In this document: positions 1-8,682 of the stretch, piece by piece
Layout: the number at the start of each line of letters is the position of its first letter
How positions within the stretch are numbered: position 1 is the stretch's first letter
Source: Streptococcus mitis subsp. hohhotensis
Lineage (GTDB): Bacteria > Bacillota > Bacilli > Lactobacillales > Streptococcaceae
Assembly: GCF_020089495.2 (NCBI RefSeq)
Contig: NZ_JAIRCA020000001.1
Coordinates: 127,465-191,464, forward strand
Direction: 5' to 3'
DNA: 64,000 nt
Program-made: the position numbers and the translations under genes
The notes under the pieces: model-generated
What the model was told of the DNA's origin: nothing
Seen by the model: only the letters and a program-made list of their open reading frames with translations
Database searches by the model: none

Positions 1-828
1 AGTATGATTGTGACTTGGTTGGGAGAGCAGATTACAGATAAGGGATACGGAAATGGTGTTTCTATGATTATCTTTGCCGGGATTGTTGCCTCAATTCCAG
101 AGATGATTCAGGGCATCTATGTAGACTACTTTGTGAACGTCCCAAGTAGCCGTATCAACTCATCTATCATTTTCGTAATCATTTTGATTATTACTGTATT
201 GTTGATCATTTATTTTACAACTTATGTTCAACAAGCAGAATACAAAATTCCAATCCAATATACCAAGGTTGCACAAGGTGCTCCATCTAGCTCTTACCTT
301 CCTTTGAAGGTAAACCCTGCTGGAGTTATCCCTGTTATCTTTGCAAGTTCGATTACTGCAGCGCCTGCGGCTATTCTTCAGTTTTTGAGCGCTACAGGTC
401 ATGATTGGGCTTGGGTAAGAACAGCACAAGAAATGTTGGCAACAACTTCACCAACTGGTATTGCCATGTATGCTTTGTTGATTATTCTCTTTACATTCTT
501 CTATACGTTTGTACAGATTAATCCTGAAAAAGCGGCAGAAAACCTACAAAAGAGCGGTGCCTATATCCACGGAGTTCGTCCTGGTAAAGGGACAGAAGAA
601 TATATGTCTAAACTTCTTCGTCGTCTTGCAACTGTTGGTTCTCTCTTCCTTGGTGTGATTTCTATTTTACCGATCGTAGCAAAAGATGTTTTCGGACTTT
701 CAGAAGCAGTTGCTTTTGGAGGAACCAGTCTTTTGATCATTATCTCTACAGGTATTGAAGGAATCAAACAATTGGAAGGTTACCTATTGAAACGTAAGTA
801 TGTTGGTTTCATGGACAGAACAGAATAA
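1..828 (+). CDS. secY: SecY preprotein translocase subunit, C-terminal part (cut by window start)
   Basis: This is the channel-forming subunit of the SecYEG translocon in the plasma membrane. The reading frame is open from base 1, so the 5' part lies outside the window. About 275 residues of the usual roughly 435 are present. They contain several hydrophobic helices, the cytoplasmic segment with VNPAGVIPVIFASS, and the C-terminal end YLLKRKYVGFM that is typical of streptococcal SecY. It is followed by adk, infA and rpmJ, the standard end of the Firmicute ribosomal-protein operon. Identification is secure; only the start is missing. Confidence 0.96.
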   Translation, partial: SMIVTWLGEQITDKGYGNGVSMIIFAGIVASIPEMIQGIYVDYFVNVPSSRINSSIIFVIILIITVLLIIYFTTYVQQAEYKIPIQYTKVAQGAPSSSYLPLKVNPAGVIPVIFASSITAAPAAILQFLSATGHDWAWVRTAQEMLATTSPTGIAMYALLIILFTFFYTFVQINPEKAAENLQKSGAYIHGVRPGKGTEEYMSKLLRRLATVGSLFLGVISILPIVAKDVFGLSEAVAFGGTSLLIIISTGIEGIKQLEGYLLKRKYVGFMDRTE

Positions 829-837
829 AAGTAATTA

Positions 838-925
838 CTGAATCAGTAATTACTGAGGGAGTGGAGGTTTAACTCTAACATTTGTGAGAGTTTGGTCTCC
901 CCTCTTCTATTTTGTTTTTAAATAG
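838..925 (+). terminator. Hairpins between secY and adk
   Basis: Two nested signals follow secY. The first is an inverted repeat, AGTAATTACT-gaatc-AGTAATTACT (about 836-860). The second is a longer imperfect stem pairing GGGAG..AACTCT with AGAGTT..CTCCC (about 858-904), followed by a T-rich stretch. They could be a partial terminator or a processing site separating the ribosomal operon from adk. The stem is imperfect and the function is inferred. Confidence 0.4.
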
Positions 926-977
926 GGGTGAAAAGATTTTTTGCTTCTATTTAAAAATAAAATAAGGAGATCAAATC

Positions 978-1616
978 ATGAATCTTTTGATTATGGGCTT
1001 ACCTGGTGCAGGTAAGGGAACTCAAGCAGCAAAAATTGTAGAACAATTCCATGTTGCACATATCTCAACAGGTGATATGTTCCGCGCTGCAATGGCAAAT
1101 CAAACTGAAATGGGTGTTCTTGCTAAGTCATACATTGACAAGGGTGAATTGGTTCCTGACGAAGTTACAAATGGAATCGTAAAAGAACGTCTTTCACAAG
1201 ATGATATTAAAGAAACAGGATTCTTGTTGGATGGTTATCCACGTACAATCGAACAAGCTCATGCCTTGGACAAAACATTGGCTGAACTTGGCATTGAACT
1301 AGAAGGTGTCATCAACATTGAAGTAAATCCTGACAGCCTCTTGGAACGTTTGAGTGGTCGTATCATCCACCGCGTAACTGGAGAAACTTTCCACAAGGTC
1401 TTTAACCCACCAGTTGACTATAAAGAAGAAGATTACTACCAACGTGAAGATGATAAGCCTGAGACAGTGAAACGTCGTTTGGATGTGAATATTGCTCAAG
1501 GAGAACCAATCATTGCTCACTACCGTGCCAAAGGTTTGGTTCATAACATCGAAGGTAATCAAGATATCAATGATGTCTTCTCAGATATCGAAAAAGTATT
1601 GACAAATTTGAAATAA
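978..1616 (+). CDS. adk: Adenylate kinase
   Basis: Catalyses ATP + AMP = 2 ADP in the cytoplasm. The P-loop GLPGAGKGT is at residues 7-15. The AMP-binding segment (STGDMFRAA) and the DGYPRT motif follow. The length of 212 aa is normal for streptococci. The LID segment ([15 protein letters not shown]) has no cysteines, so this is a non-zinc version, unlike many Bacillus enzymes. AAGGAG lies 8 nt before the ATG. Its position between secY and infA is conserved in Firmicutes. Confidence 0.97.
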   Translation: MNLLIMGLPGAGKGTQAAKIVEQFHVAHISTGDMFRAAMANQTEMGVLAKSYIDKGELVPDEVTNGIVKERLSQDDIKETGFLLDGYPRTIEQAHALDKTLAELGIELEGVINIEVNPDSLLERLSGRIIHRVTGETFHKVFNPPVDYKEEDYYQREDDKPETVKRRLDVNIAQGEPIIAHYRAKGLVHNIEGNQDINDVFSDIEKVLTNLK

Positions 1617-1630
1617 AGCGTTTTTCACAC

Positions 1631-1659
1631 TTGCAAAAATCCGCTACAAATGTTATACT
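1631..1659 (+). promoter_or_regulatory. Promoter ahead of infA
   Basis: TTGCAA (1631-1636), a 17-bp spacer and TATACT (1654-1659) form a sigma-A-type promoter. It would drive infA-rpmJ-rpsM-rpsK-rpoA-rplQ independently of the upstream ribosomal operon. Confidence 0.65.
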
Positions 1660-1732
1660 GAGATAGTCTGACTTATAATTGTTGTCTCTGTGTCTAGAGG
1701 CATCGAATCGAAATTTATGGAGGTGCTTTTGC

Positions 1733-1951
1733 GTGGCAAAAGACGATGTGATTGAAGTTGAAGGCAAAGTAGTTGATACAATGCCGAATGCAATGTTTAC
1801 GGTTGAACTTGAAAATGGACATCAGATTTTAGCAACAGTTTCTGGTAAAATTCGTAAAAACTATATTCGTATTTTAGCGGGAGATCGTGTTACTGTCGAA
1901 ATGAGTCCATATGACTTGACACGTGGACGTATCACTTACCGCTTTAAATAA
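1733..1951 (+). CDS. infA: Translation initiation factor IF-1
   Basis: IF-1 binds the ribosomal A site during initiation. The product is 72 aa, a single S1/OB-fold domain starting [13 protein letters not shown] and ending RGRITYRFK, which is the full family length. The start is a GTG at 1733. A longer reading frame from 1679 exists, but the strong GGAGG at 1719-1723 sits 9 nt before the GTG and the protein then matches the family N terminus exactly. It begins the infA-rpmJ-rpsM-rpsK-rpoA-rplQ group. Confidence 0.96.
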   Translation: MAKDDVIEVEGKVVDTMPNAMFTVELENGHQILATVSGKIRKNYIRILAGDRVTVEMSPYDLTRGRITYRFK

Positions 1952-1975
1952 TCGAAAAACTTGGAGGGATAAGAA

Positions 1976-2092
1976 ATGAAAGTAAGACCATCGGTCAAAC
2001 CAATTTGCGAATACTGTAAAGTTATTCGTCGTAATGGTCGTGTTATGGTAATTTGCCCAGCAAATCCAAAACACAAACAACGTCAAGGATAA
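1976..2092 (+). CDS. rpmJ: 50S ribosomal protein L36 (bL36), zinc-ribbon form
   Basis: A 38-aa protein starting [14 protein letters not shown]. Cys11, Cys14, Cys27 and His33 are the zinc ligands of the 'C+' form of L36. It is preceded by GGAGG and lies between infA and rpsM, the universal Firmicute order. Confidence 0.96.
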
Positions 2093-2109
2093 GATAGAAA
2101 GGAGAAAAC

Positions 2110-2475
2110 ATGGCTCGTATTGCTGGAGTTGACATTCCAAATGACAAACGCGTAGTAATCTCATTGACTTATGTTTATGGTATCGGACTTGCAACATCTA
2201 AGAAAATTTTGGCTGCTGCTGGAATCTCAGAAGATGTTCGTGTACGTGATTTGACATCAGATCAAGAAGATGCTATCCGTCGTGAAGTGGATGCAATCAA
2301 AGTTGAAGGTGACCTTCGTCGTGAAGTAAACTTGAACATTAAACGTTTGATGGAAATCGGTTCATACCGTGGTATCCGTCACCGTCGTGGACTTCCTGTC
2401 CGTGGACAAAACACTAAAAACAACGCTCGCACTCGTAAAGGTAAAGCTGTTGCGATTGCTGGTAAGAAAAAATAA
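2110..2475 (+). CDS. rpsM: 30S ribosomal protein S13 (uS13)
   Basis: 121 aa, full length. It starts [21 protein letters not shown], with the helix-two-turn-helix region in the middle and the basic C-terminal tail that reaches the subunit interface and tRNA ([15 protein letters not shown]). AAAGGAG lies just upstream. It is co-transcribed with rpmJ and rpsK. Confidence 0.97.
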
Positions 2476-2492
2476 TATAGGAGGTAAAAGTC

Positions 2493-2876
2493 TTGGCTAA
2501 ACCAACACGTAAACGTCGTGTGAAAAAGAATATCGAATCTGGTATTGCTCATATTCACGCTACATTTAATAACACTATTGTTATGATTACTGATGTGCAT
2601 GGTAATGCAATTGCTTGGTCATCAGCTGGTGCTCTTGGTTTCAAAGGTTCTCGTAAATCTACACCATTCGCTGCTCAAATGGCTTCTGAAGCTGCTGCTA
2701 AATCTGCACAAGAACACGGTCTTAAATCAGTTGAAGTTACTGTAAAAGGTCCAGGTTCTGGTCGTGAGTCAGCTATTCGTGCGCTTGCTGCCGCTGGTCT
2801 TGAAGTAACAGCAATTCGTGATGTGACTCCAGTGCCACACAATGGTGCTCGTCCTCCAAAACGTCGCCGTGTATAA
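2493..2876 (+). CDS. rpsK: 30S ribosomal protein S11 (uS11)
   Basis: 127 aa, full length. It contains the S11 core [18 protein letters not shown] and the C-terminal [17 protein letters not shown]. The start codon is TTG at 2493, giving the family N terminus [19 protein letters not shown] is 8 nt upstream and no ATG or GTG fits. It forms part of the ribosomal platform and lies between rpsM and rpoA as usual. Confidence 0.97.
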
Positions 2877-2918
2877 TCATCGCATTACACTGCTTTTCGT
2901 TTAAGAGGGAGTAACTAA

Positions 2919-3854
2919 ATGATCGAGTTTGAAAAACCAAATATAACAAAAATTGATGAAAATAAAGATTATGGCAAGTTTGTAATCGAACCACTTGAAC
3001 GTGGCTACGGTACAACTCTTGGTAACTCTCTTCGTCGTGTACTTCTAGCTTCTCTACCAGGAGCAGCTGTGACATCTATCAATATTGATGGTGTGTTACA
3101 TGAGTTTGACACAGTTCCAGGTGTTCGTGAAGACGTGATGCAAATCATTCTGAACATTAAAGGAATTGCAGTGAAATCGTACGTTGAAGACGAAAAAATC
3201 ATCGAACTAGATGTTGAAGGTCCTGCTGAAGTAACAGCTGGTGACATTTTGACAGATAGCGATATTGAAATTGTAAATCCAGATCATTATCTCTTTACAA
3301 TCGGTGAAGGTTCTTCCCTAAAAGCGACTATGACTGTTAACAGTGGTCGTGGATATGTACCTGCTGATGAAAATAAAAAGGATAATGCACCAGTTGGAAC
3401 ACTTGCTGTAGATTCTATTTATACACCAGTTACAAAAGTCAACTATCAAGTGGAACCTGCTCGTGTAGGTAGCAATGATGGATTTGACAAACTAACCCTT
3501 GAAATCTTGACAAATGGAACAATTATTCCAGAAGATGCTTTAGGGCTTTCAGCACGTATTTTGACAGAACATCTTGATTTGTTTACAAATCTTACTGAGA
3601 TTGCTAAGTCAACTGAAGTGATGAAAGAAGCTGATACTGAATCTGACGATCGTATTTTGGATCGTACGATTGAGGAACTGGACTTGTCTGTGCGTTCATA
3701 CAACTGTTTGAAACGTGCCGGTATCAATACTGTGCATGATTTGACAGAAAAATCTGAAGCAGAGATGATGAAAGTACGAAATCTTGGACGCAAGAGTTTG
3801 GAAGAAGTGAAACTCAAACTCATTGATTTGGGTCTTGGATTAAAAGATAAATAA
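2919..3854 (+). CDS. rpoA: DNA-directed RNA polymerase subunit alpha
   Basis: 311 aa. The N-terminal domain (about 1-230) holds the assembly motif [21 protein letters not shown] linker of acidic residues (EADTESDD) leads to the C-terminal domain (about 245-311) with the helix-hairpin-helix motif [14 protein letters not shown] that contacts UP elements and activators. GAGGGAG precedes the ATG. The catalytic partners rpoB and rpoC are also in this window, at 45.7-53.0 kb. Confidence 0.98.
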
Positions 3855-3865
3855 AGGAGGAATAC

Positions 3866-4252
3866 ATGGCTTACCGTAAACTAGGACGCACTAGCTCACA
3901 ACGTAAAGCAATGCTTCGCGATTTGACAACTGACCTTTTGATCAACGAATCAATCGTGACAACTGAAGCTCGTGCTAAAGAAATCCGTAAAACTGTTGAA
4001 AAAATGATTACTCTAGGTAAACGTGGTGATTTGCATGCACGTCGTCAAGCAGCTGCTTTCGTACGTAATGAAATCGCATCTGAAAACTATGATGAAGCAA
4101 CTGACAAGTACACTTCTACTACAGCACTTCAAAAATTGTTCTCAGAAATCGCACCTCGTTATGCTGAACGTAACGGTGGATACACTCGTATCCTTAAAAC
4201 TGAACCACGTCGTGGTGATGCAGCACCAATGGCGATCATCGAATTAGTATAA
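3866..4252 (+). CDS. rplQ: 50S ribosomal protein L17 (bL17)
   Basis: 128 aa, full length, beginning [20 protein letters not shown] and containing the [24 protein letters not shown] motif region. AGGAGG is 6 nt before the ATG. It is the last gene of the ribosomal operon and is directly followed by an L17 downstream element and a terminator. Confidence 0.97.
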   Translation: MAYRKLGRTSSQRKAMLRDLTTDLLINESIVTTEARAKEIRKTVEKMITLGKRGDLHARRQAAAFVRNEIASENYDEATDKYTSTTALQKLFSEIAPRYAERNGGYTRILKTEPRRGDAAPMAIIELV

Positions 4253-4264
4253 AATCATCAATTT

Positions 4265-4358
4265 TGTTGAGTGTTATGATGATGGAGTCTTGTGCTCTTA
4301 GTCTAGCTCTGGTCTACCGCTAGGATTTCGGTCCTAGCGGGAACACTCATCATAAGTT
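4265..4358 (+). ncRNA. L17 downstream element (structured RNA)
   Basis: Directly after rplQ is a long-range stem in which GAGTGTTATGATGA (about 4269-4282) pairs with AACACTCATCAT (about 4342-4353). It encloses a perfect hairpin, CCGCTAGGA-tttcgg-TCCTAGCGG (about 4317-4340). Position and architecture fit the 'L17 downstream element' motif described for Lactobacillales. Its role is not established; a 3'-UTR regulatory function is usually proposed. Confidence 0.7.
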
Positions 4359-4368
4359 GGGATAGTAG

Positions 4369-4425
4369 ACGCTTGTTTACGAAATTGTTTTTTTCTTAAG
4401 AACAACTTCGTAAGCAGGCGTTTTT
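4369..4425 (+). terminator. Rho-independent terminator of the ribosomal operon
   Basis: CGCTTGTTTACGAA..TTGTT pairs with AACAA..TTCGTAAGCAGGCG and is followed by TTTTT. It ends the transcript that includes rplQ. Confidence 0.8.
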
Positions 4426-4445
4426 GAGTATTTTCGTTAGAATTA

Positions 4446-4454
4446 TGCTATACT
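4446..4454 (+). promoter_or_regulatory. Extended -10 promoter of the ACT-protein gene
   Basis: TGC-TATACT forms an extended -10 element. No good -35 is visible. It lies about 60 nt ahead of the ATG at 4517. Confidence 0.5.
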
Positions 4455-4516
4455 AATTGAAAAGAATCCTGTTTAATGTTCAGGTTTCCTATTAAAAGAA
4501 GAATTGGAGTTTGCTT

Positions 4517-4783
4517 ATGAAAGCGATTATAACTGTTGTTGGTAAAGATAAATCTGGAATTGTTGCAGGTGTTTCTAGTAAAATTGCAGAATTGGGTTTG
4601 AACATAGACGATATTTCTCAAACTGTTTTGGATGAATATTTTACGATGATGGCTGTCGTCTCTAGCGATGAAAAGCAAGATTTTACCTATCTTCGTAATG
4701 AATTTGAAGCTTTTGGGCAAACTTTGAATGTGAAAATCAATATTCAGAGTGCAGCGATTTTCGAAGCTATGTATAATATCTAG
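4517..4783 (+). CDS. ACT domain protein (UPF0237)
   Basis: 88 aa, almost entirely one ACT domain (MKAIITVVGKDKSGIVAGVS). These domains usually bind small ligands such as amino acids. The ATG at 4517 has GGAG 8 nt upstream; an in-frame TTG at 4511 is less likely. The pair with the UPF0210 gene, 9 nt downstream, is conserved across Firmicutes and other bacteria, suggesting that the two act together. The ligand and target are unknown. Confidence 0.88.
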   Translation: MKAIITVVGKDKSGIVAGVSSKIAELGLNIDDISQTVLDEYFTMMAVVSSDEKQDFTYLRNEFEAFGQTLNVKINIQSAAIFEAMYNI

Positions 4784-4792
4784 GAGGTGCAC

Positions 4793-6130
4793 ATGGATAT
4801 TAGACAAGTTACTGAAACCATCGCCATGATTGAGGAGCAGAACTTCGATATCAGAACCATTACCATGGGGATTTCCCTTTTGGACTGTATCGATCCAGAT
4901 ATCAATCGTGCTGCGGAGAAAATTTATCAAAAGATTACGACCAAGGCGGCTAATTTAGTGGCTGTGGGGGATGAAATTGCAGCTGAGTTGGGAATTCCTA
5001 TCGTTAATAAGCGTGTATCGGTGACTCCCATTTCTCTGATTGGGGCAGCGACAGATGCCGCAGACTATGTAGTTTTGGCAAAAGCGCTTGATAAGGCTGC
5101 GAAAGAAATCGGTGTGGATTTTATTGGTGGTTTCTCTGCCTTGGTACAAAAAGGTTATCAAAAGGGAGATGAGATTCTCATCAATTCTATTCCTCGTGCT
5201 TTGGCTGAAACGGACAAGGTCTGCTCGTCAGTCAATATCGGCTCAACCAAGTCTGGTATCAATATGACGGCTGTCGCAGATATGGGACGAGTTATCAAGG
5301 AAACGGCAAATCTTTCAGATATGGGGGTAGCTAAGCTGGTTGTATTTGCTAATGCGGTTGAGGACAATCCATTTATGGCGGGTGCCTTCCATGGTGTTGG
5401 GGAAGCAGATGTTATCATCAATGTTGGAGTTTCCGGTCCTGGTGTGGTGAAACGTGCCTTGGAAAAAGTTCGTGGACAGAGCTTTGATGTAGTAGCCGAA
5501 ACAGTTAAGAAAACTGCCTTTAAAATCACTCGTATCGGTCAATTGGTTGGCCAAATGGCCAGTGAGAGACTGGGTGTGGAATTTGGTATTGTGGACTTGA
5601 GTTTGGCGCCAACTCCTGCGGTTGGAGATTCTGTAGCACGTGTCCTTGAGGAAATGGGGCTAGAAACAGTTGGTACGCATGGAACAACGGCTGCCTTGGC
5701 TCTTTTGAATGACCAAGTTAAGAAGGGCGGAGTGATGGCCTGCAACCAAGTCGGTGGTTTGTCTGGTGCCTTTATCCCTGTTTCAGAGGATGAAGGAATG
5801 ATTGCTGCAGTGCAAAATGGCTCTCTTAATTTGGAAAAACTAGAAGCCATGACGGCTATCTGTTCTGTTGGTTTGGATATGATTGCCATTCCAGAAGATA
5901 CACCTGCTGAAACCATTGCGGCTATGATTGCAGATGAAGCTGCAATTGGTGTCATTAACATGAAAACAACAGCTGTTCGTATTATTCCAAAAGGAAAAGA
6001 AGGCGATATGATTGAATTTGGTGGCCTATTAGGAACTGCGCCTGTTATGAAGGTCAATGGGGCTTCGTCTTTCGATTTCATCTCTCGTGGAGGACAAATC
6101 CCAGCACCAATTCATAGTTTTAAAAATTAA
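4793..6130 (+). CDS. UPF0210 family protein (DUF711, PFL-like fold)
   Basis: 445 aa, a full-length member of the UPF0210/DUF711 family, with the N terminus [22 protein letters not shown]. The family has a fold related to pyruvate formate-lyase, but I see no glycyl-radical loop, so radical chemistry should not be assumed. AGGAGG ends 5 nt before the ATG at 4793; an in-frame GTG at 4787 is too close to it. It is in an operon with the ACT protein upstream. Biochemical role unknown. Confidence 0.88.
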   Translation: MDIRQVTETIAMIEEQNFDIRTITMGISLLDCIDPDINRAAEKIYQKITTKAANLVAVGDEIAAELGIPIVNKRVSVTPISLIGAATDAADYVVLAKALDKAAKEIGVDFIGGFSALVQKGYQKGDEILINSIPRALAETDKVCSSVNIGSTKSGINMTAVADMGRVIKETANLSDMGVAKLVVFANAVEDNPFMAGAFHGVGEADVIINVGVSGPGVVKRALEKVRGQSFDVVAETVKKTAFKITRIGQLVGQMASERLGVEFGIVDLSLAPTPAVGDSVARVLEEMGLETVGTHGTTAALALLNDQVKKGGVMACNQVGGLSGAFIPVSEDEGMIAAVQNGSLNLEKLEAMTAICSVGLDMIAIPEDTPAETIAAMIADEAAIGVINMKTTAVRIIPKGKEGDMIEFGGLLGTAPVMKVNGASSFDFISRGGQIPAPIHSFKN

Positions 6131-6144
6131 GAAAATAGGAGAAA

Positions 6145-7659
6145 ATGATGAAAAAAGAAATGAAACATGCTTTAGTAGCTTTGGGACTGTCGACTTTACT
6201 AGTACCAACGTTTGCCAATCAAGTAGTTTATGCGCAGGAAGAAAGCCATGAAACTACCACTAGTGTGAGTCCAGAAGAGATTAAGAAAGAAATAGATAAA
6301 ATTAAAAAATCTTATATAGAATTACAGGATAAGAATAAGCAGAAGCTATTAAATGAGATTGAGCAAATTGATTGGAAGATAATTTCTTTTTCTCAGGATG
6401 ATGTAAAAGAAATCAAGAACAAAATCCCTGAAATATTGTCAAATCGTAATCAATGGATGTTCGAATCTTTGAAGAGACAAGAAGAGGAAATTGCAAATTA
6501 TCCTCATTTTCCAGATTGGAAATCTAGATTATATGATATTGTTCCACTTGAAAGAAATGAAGCATTGCTGAAAGTGCTTAGGAGAGACATTAACGGAGTG
6601 ATTTTCCATATTGCAGTTCTAAAAAAGAAAGAGCGCATCATTTCACAAATAACTAACAATCCATATTATACAAATGTCGAGAGAGAAAACATGCTAAAAG
6701 AAGCTTCATTAGCATATAATAGTTACGACGGTCCAGGTGGGCCTAGATGGATTTCTATATATTTGCCTTCATATTCTGATGTAAATGAAGATGTAAATAT
6801 ATATACTAAAAAAATAGTTTCTATGTTGTCTGACGATTTTCAAGCATTTTCATTAGCACCTACTGAAAAGAATATCAGAGAAGTTAATGCTGTTGCCTTT
6901 ATGGAGAAGACGGCCATTAGTAATGATGATTCACTTTCGAAAGCAGATAAAGTTTCTATGTTTAGTAAGATTGATGACATAGTAGAAGAAGCTGTTAAAA
7001 AGATCAAAACAGAAGCGGATATACATGAGGATGGTAATTACAAAAATAGTCGAATGCTATCCCCTGAAGAGTTATCTGTCTTTACTAAGCGTATCGAAGA
7101 TGTTTACCAAGGCAAAGCTAAGCCTAAGGTGACAAAAGAAGAGGCTATTCAAGCAGTTTCTACTGGAACTTCATCCTCAGTTTCAACTTCAACTCAATCT
7201 ACCGTTACCTCTAATGGAGAGACTAAGAAAGATCATCAAGCAAGTAAGTGGTTTAAAGAGTCTGGGAAATGGTACTACAATGACCTCTCTGGCAATCTTG
7301 TAAGAAATCGTTGGGTAGGCCGTTATTATCTAAAAGCAGATGCTTCAATGGCTGCAAGCGAATGGATTTATGATGAAGATTATAAGAGCTGGTTTTATGT
7401 AGATTCAACTGGTAGTTATGTGGAGAAAGCTTGGCAGGGCGAATACTACCTAAAACGTGGCGGTTACATGGCTAAGAGTGAGTGGGTATTTGATTCTCAG
7501 TATGATAGTTGGTATTATCTGAACCAAGATGGTAAGTACGCTCGTAACCAATGGATTAAGGATGGGGATAAGTGGTATTACTTGTTAGCTGATGGGAAAT
7601 TGGCAAAAAATATGACCATTAACGGCTATAAAGTAAATGAAAAAGGTGAATGGGTATAA
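6145..7659 (+). CDS. Choline-binding surface protein with unrecognised helical N-terminal domain
   Basis: 504 aa. A signal peptide spans residues 1-30 (KHALVALGLSTLLVPTFA, predicted cleavage after VYA). Residues 35-330 are charged and mostly helical (IKKEIDKIKKSYIELQDKN); I do not recognise this domain. A Ser/Thr-rich linker covers about 330-365. From about 368 to the end are five to six choline-binding repeats (WYYNDLSGN, SWYYLNQDGKYARNQW) closing with INGYKVNEKGEWV, which would anchor the protein to phosphocholine on teichoic acid. RBS AGGAG. Codon use is AT-richer than its neighbours and I do not recall a gene here in pneumococcal references, so it is probably an acquired or variable surface gene. 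Confidence 0.87.
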   Translation: MMKKEMKHALVALGLSTLLVPTFANQVVYAQEESHETTTSVSPEEIKKEIDKIKKSYIELQDKNKQKLLNEIEQIDWKIISFSQDDVKEIKNKIPEILSNRNQWMFESLKRQEEEIANYPHFPDWKSRLYDIVPLERNEALLKVLRRDINGVIFHIAVLKKKERIISQITNNPYYTNVERENMLKEASLAYNSYDGPGGPRWISIYLPSYSDVNEDVNIYTKKIVSMLSDDFQAFSLAPTEKNIREVNAVAFMEKTAISNDDSLSKADKVSMFSKIDDIVEEAVKKIKTEADIHEDGNYKNSRMLSPEELSVFTKRIEDVYQGKAKPKVTKEEAIQAVSTGTSSSVSTSTQSTVTSNGETKKDHQASKWFKESGKWYYNDLSGNLVRNRWVGRYYLKADASMAASEWIYDEDYKSWFYVDSTGSYVEKAWQGEYYLKRGGYMAKSEWVFDSQYDSWYYLNQDGKYARNQWIKDGDKWYYLLADGKLAKNMTINGYKVNEKGEWV

Positions 7660-7662
7660 TTT

Positions 7663-7695
7663 TTTAAGTTCTATTTAAGGTTAGGTGTGTATACT
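7663..7695 (+). promoter_or_regulatory. CiaR-box promoter of the first csRNA
   Basis: TTTAAG-N5-TTTAAG (7663-7679) is a perfect CiaR direct repeat. It lies 10 nt before the -10 TATACT (7690-7695), the arrangement of CiaRH-activated small-RNA promoters. Confidence 0.85.
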
Positions 7696-7701
7696 ATAGT
7701 C

Positions 7702-7852
7702 ATTAAATAAAGACCTCCTAATATTATTTGAAACAGATAACACTGATTTAGTTTGAATTTGATTTTCATCTAATATCTTTATTTAATGAACTCCTAAACT
7801 TTTTCATAATAATCTCCTGCAAAAGTCGCCTGTATGGGTGGCTTTTGTTTTA
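7702..7852 (+). ncRNA. csRNA (CiaR-dependent small RNA), enlarged stem; ccnC-like by position
   Basis: The transcript starts near ATTAAATAAAGACCTCC and ends in a terminator hairpin (AGTCGCC-tgtat-GGGTGGCTTTTG). It carries the csRNA anti-Shine-Dalgarno segments ACCTCCTAA, AACTCCTAAAC and AATCTCC. The first stem (ATTAAATAAAGA / TCTTTATTTAAT) holds about 60 nt instead of the 7-8 nt seen in the csRNAs at 22.4-22.7 kb, so this RNA is about 150 nt rather than about 95. csRNAs base-pair with start regions of target mRNAs in pneumococcus. The ccnC assignment rests on remembered gene order. Confidence 0.82.
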
Positions 7853-7862
7853 TCATCCATGA

Positions 7863-7868
7863 TATAAT
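7863..7868 (+). promoter_or_regulatory. -10 box of the phosphoglycerate mutase-family gene
   Basis: GATATAATAG contains TATAAT, 22 nt before the ATG at 7891. The -35 region is weak and overlaps the csRNA terminator. Confidence 0.5.
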
Positions 7869-7890
7869 AGAAACAAACGGAGGACGGAAA

Positions 7891-8583
7891 ATGGTAAAAG
7901 TACGATTGTATTTGGTACGTCATGGCAAGACTATGTTTAACACGATTGGTCGAGCGCAAGGTTGGAGCGATACTCCCTTAACAGCTGAAGGTGAACGAGG
8001 GATTCAAGAGTTAGGAATCGGCTTGCGGGAATCTGGTCTACAGTTTGAGCGTGCTTATTCGAGTGATTCTGGTCGCACCATTCAGACTATGGGAATCATC
8101 CTTGATGAACTTGGTTTGCAGGGGAAAATCCCTTATCGCATGGACAAGCGTATCAGAGAATGGTGTTTTGGTAGCTTTGACGGAGCCTACGACGGTGATC
8201 TTTTCATGGGTATTATTCCTCGTATCTTTAATGTGGACCACGTTCACCAATTGTCTTATGCTGAACTGGCTGAGGGTTTGGTAGAGGTCGATACAGCTGG
8301 TTGGGCTGAAGGATGGGAAAAACTCAGTGGCCGCATCAAAGAAGGTTTTGAAGCGATTGCCAAAGAAATGGAAGAACAAGGTGGGGGCAACGCTCTCGTT
8401 GTCAGCCATGGAATGACCATTGGAACCATTGTTTATCTGATTAATGGTATGCATCCGCATGGTCTCGATAATGGTAGCGTGACAATCCTTGAATATGAGG
8501 ACGGCCAGTTTAGCGTTGAAGTCGTCGGCGATCGTAGTTACCGAGAACTAGGACGTGAGAAGATGGAGGAAGTCTCCATTTAA
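7891..8583 (+). CDS. Histidine phosphatase / phosphoglycerate mutase family protein
   Basis: 230 aa. The phosphohistidine motif LVRHGKT is at residues 7-13 and the second catalytic His is in VVSHGMTIG (about 170). It belongs to the broad cofactor-dependent mutase/phosphatase superfamily. Gly-1,3-P metabolism should not be assumed, since many such GpmB-like proteins are phosphatases of unknown substrate. GGAGG precedes the ATG at 7891; upstream in-frame codons overlap the -10 box and csRNA terminator and are rejected. It converges on the ABC-importer operon. Confidence 0.9.
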   Translation: MVKVRLYLVRHGKTMFNTIGRAQGWSDTPLTAEGERGIQELGIGLRESGLQFERAYSSDSGRTIQTMGIILDELGLQGKIPYRMDKRIREWCFGSFDGAYDGDLFMGIIPRIFNVDHVHQLSYAELAEGLVEVDTAGWAEGWEKLSGRIKEGFEAIAKEMEEQGGGNALVVSHGMTIGTIVYLINGMHPHGLDNGSVTILEYEDGQFSVEVVGDRSYRELGREKMEEVSI

Positions 8584-8640
8584 TCAGTCTAGACTTGCTT
8601 GCCATGAGCTAGGAATTTGATAAGAATATCAAGATAAGAA

Positions 8641-8671
8641 AAAACAGCCGAGAATTCTTTCGGCTGTTTTT
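8641..8671. terminator. Bidirectional terminator
   Basis: AACAGCCGA-gaattct-TCGGCTGTT is flanked by A-rich and T-rich tracts. It can end the mutase-family gene on the plus strand and the importer operon on the minus strand. Confidence 0.85.
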
Positions 8672-8682
8672 GATGGGGAAAA

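Noticed and set aside
5539-6081. 180-aa open frame on the minus strand opposite the UPF0210 gene
   Set aside because: Antisense to a conserved protein, Ser/Pro/Thr-rich shadow translation and no start signals.
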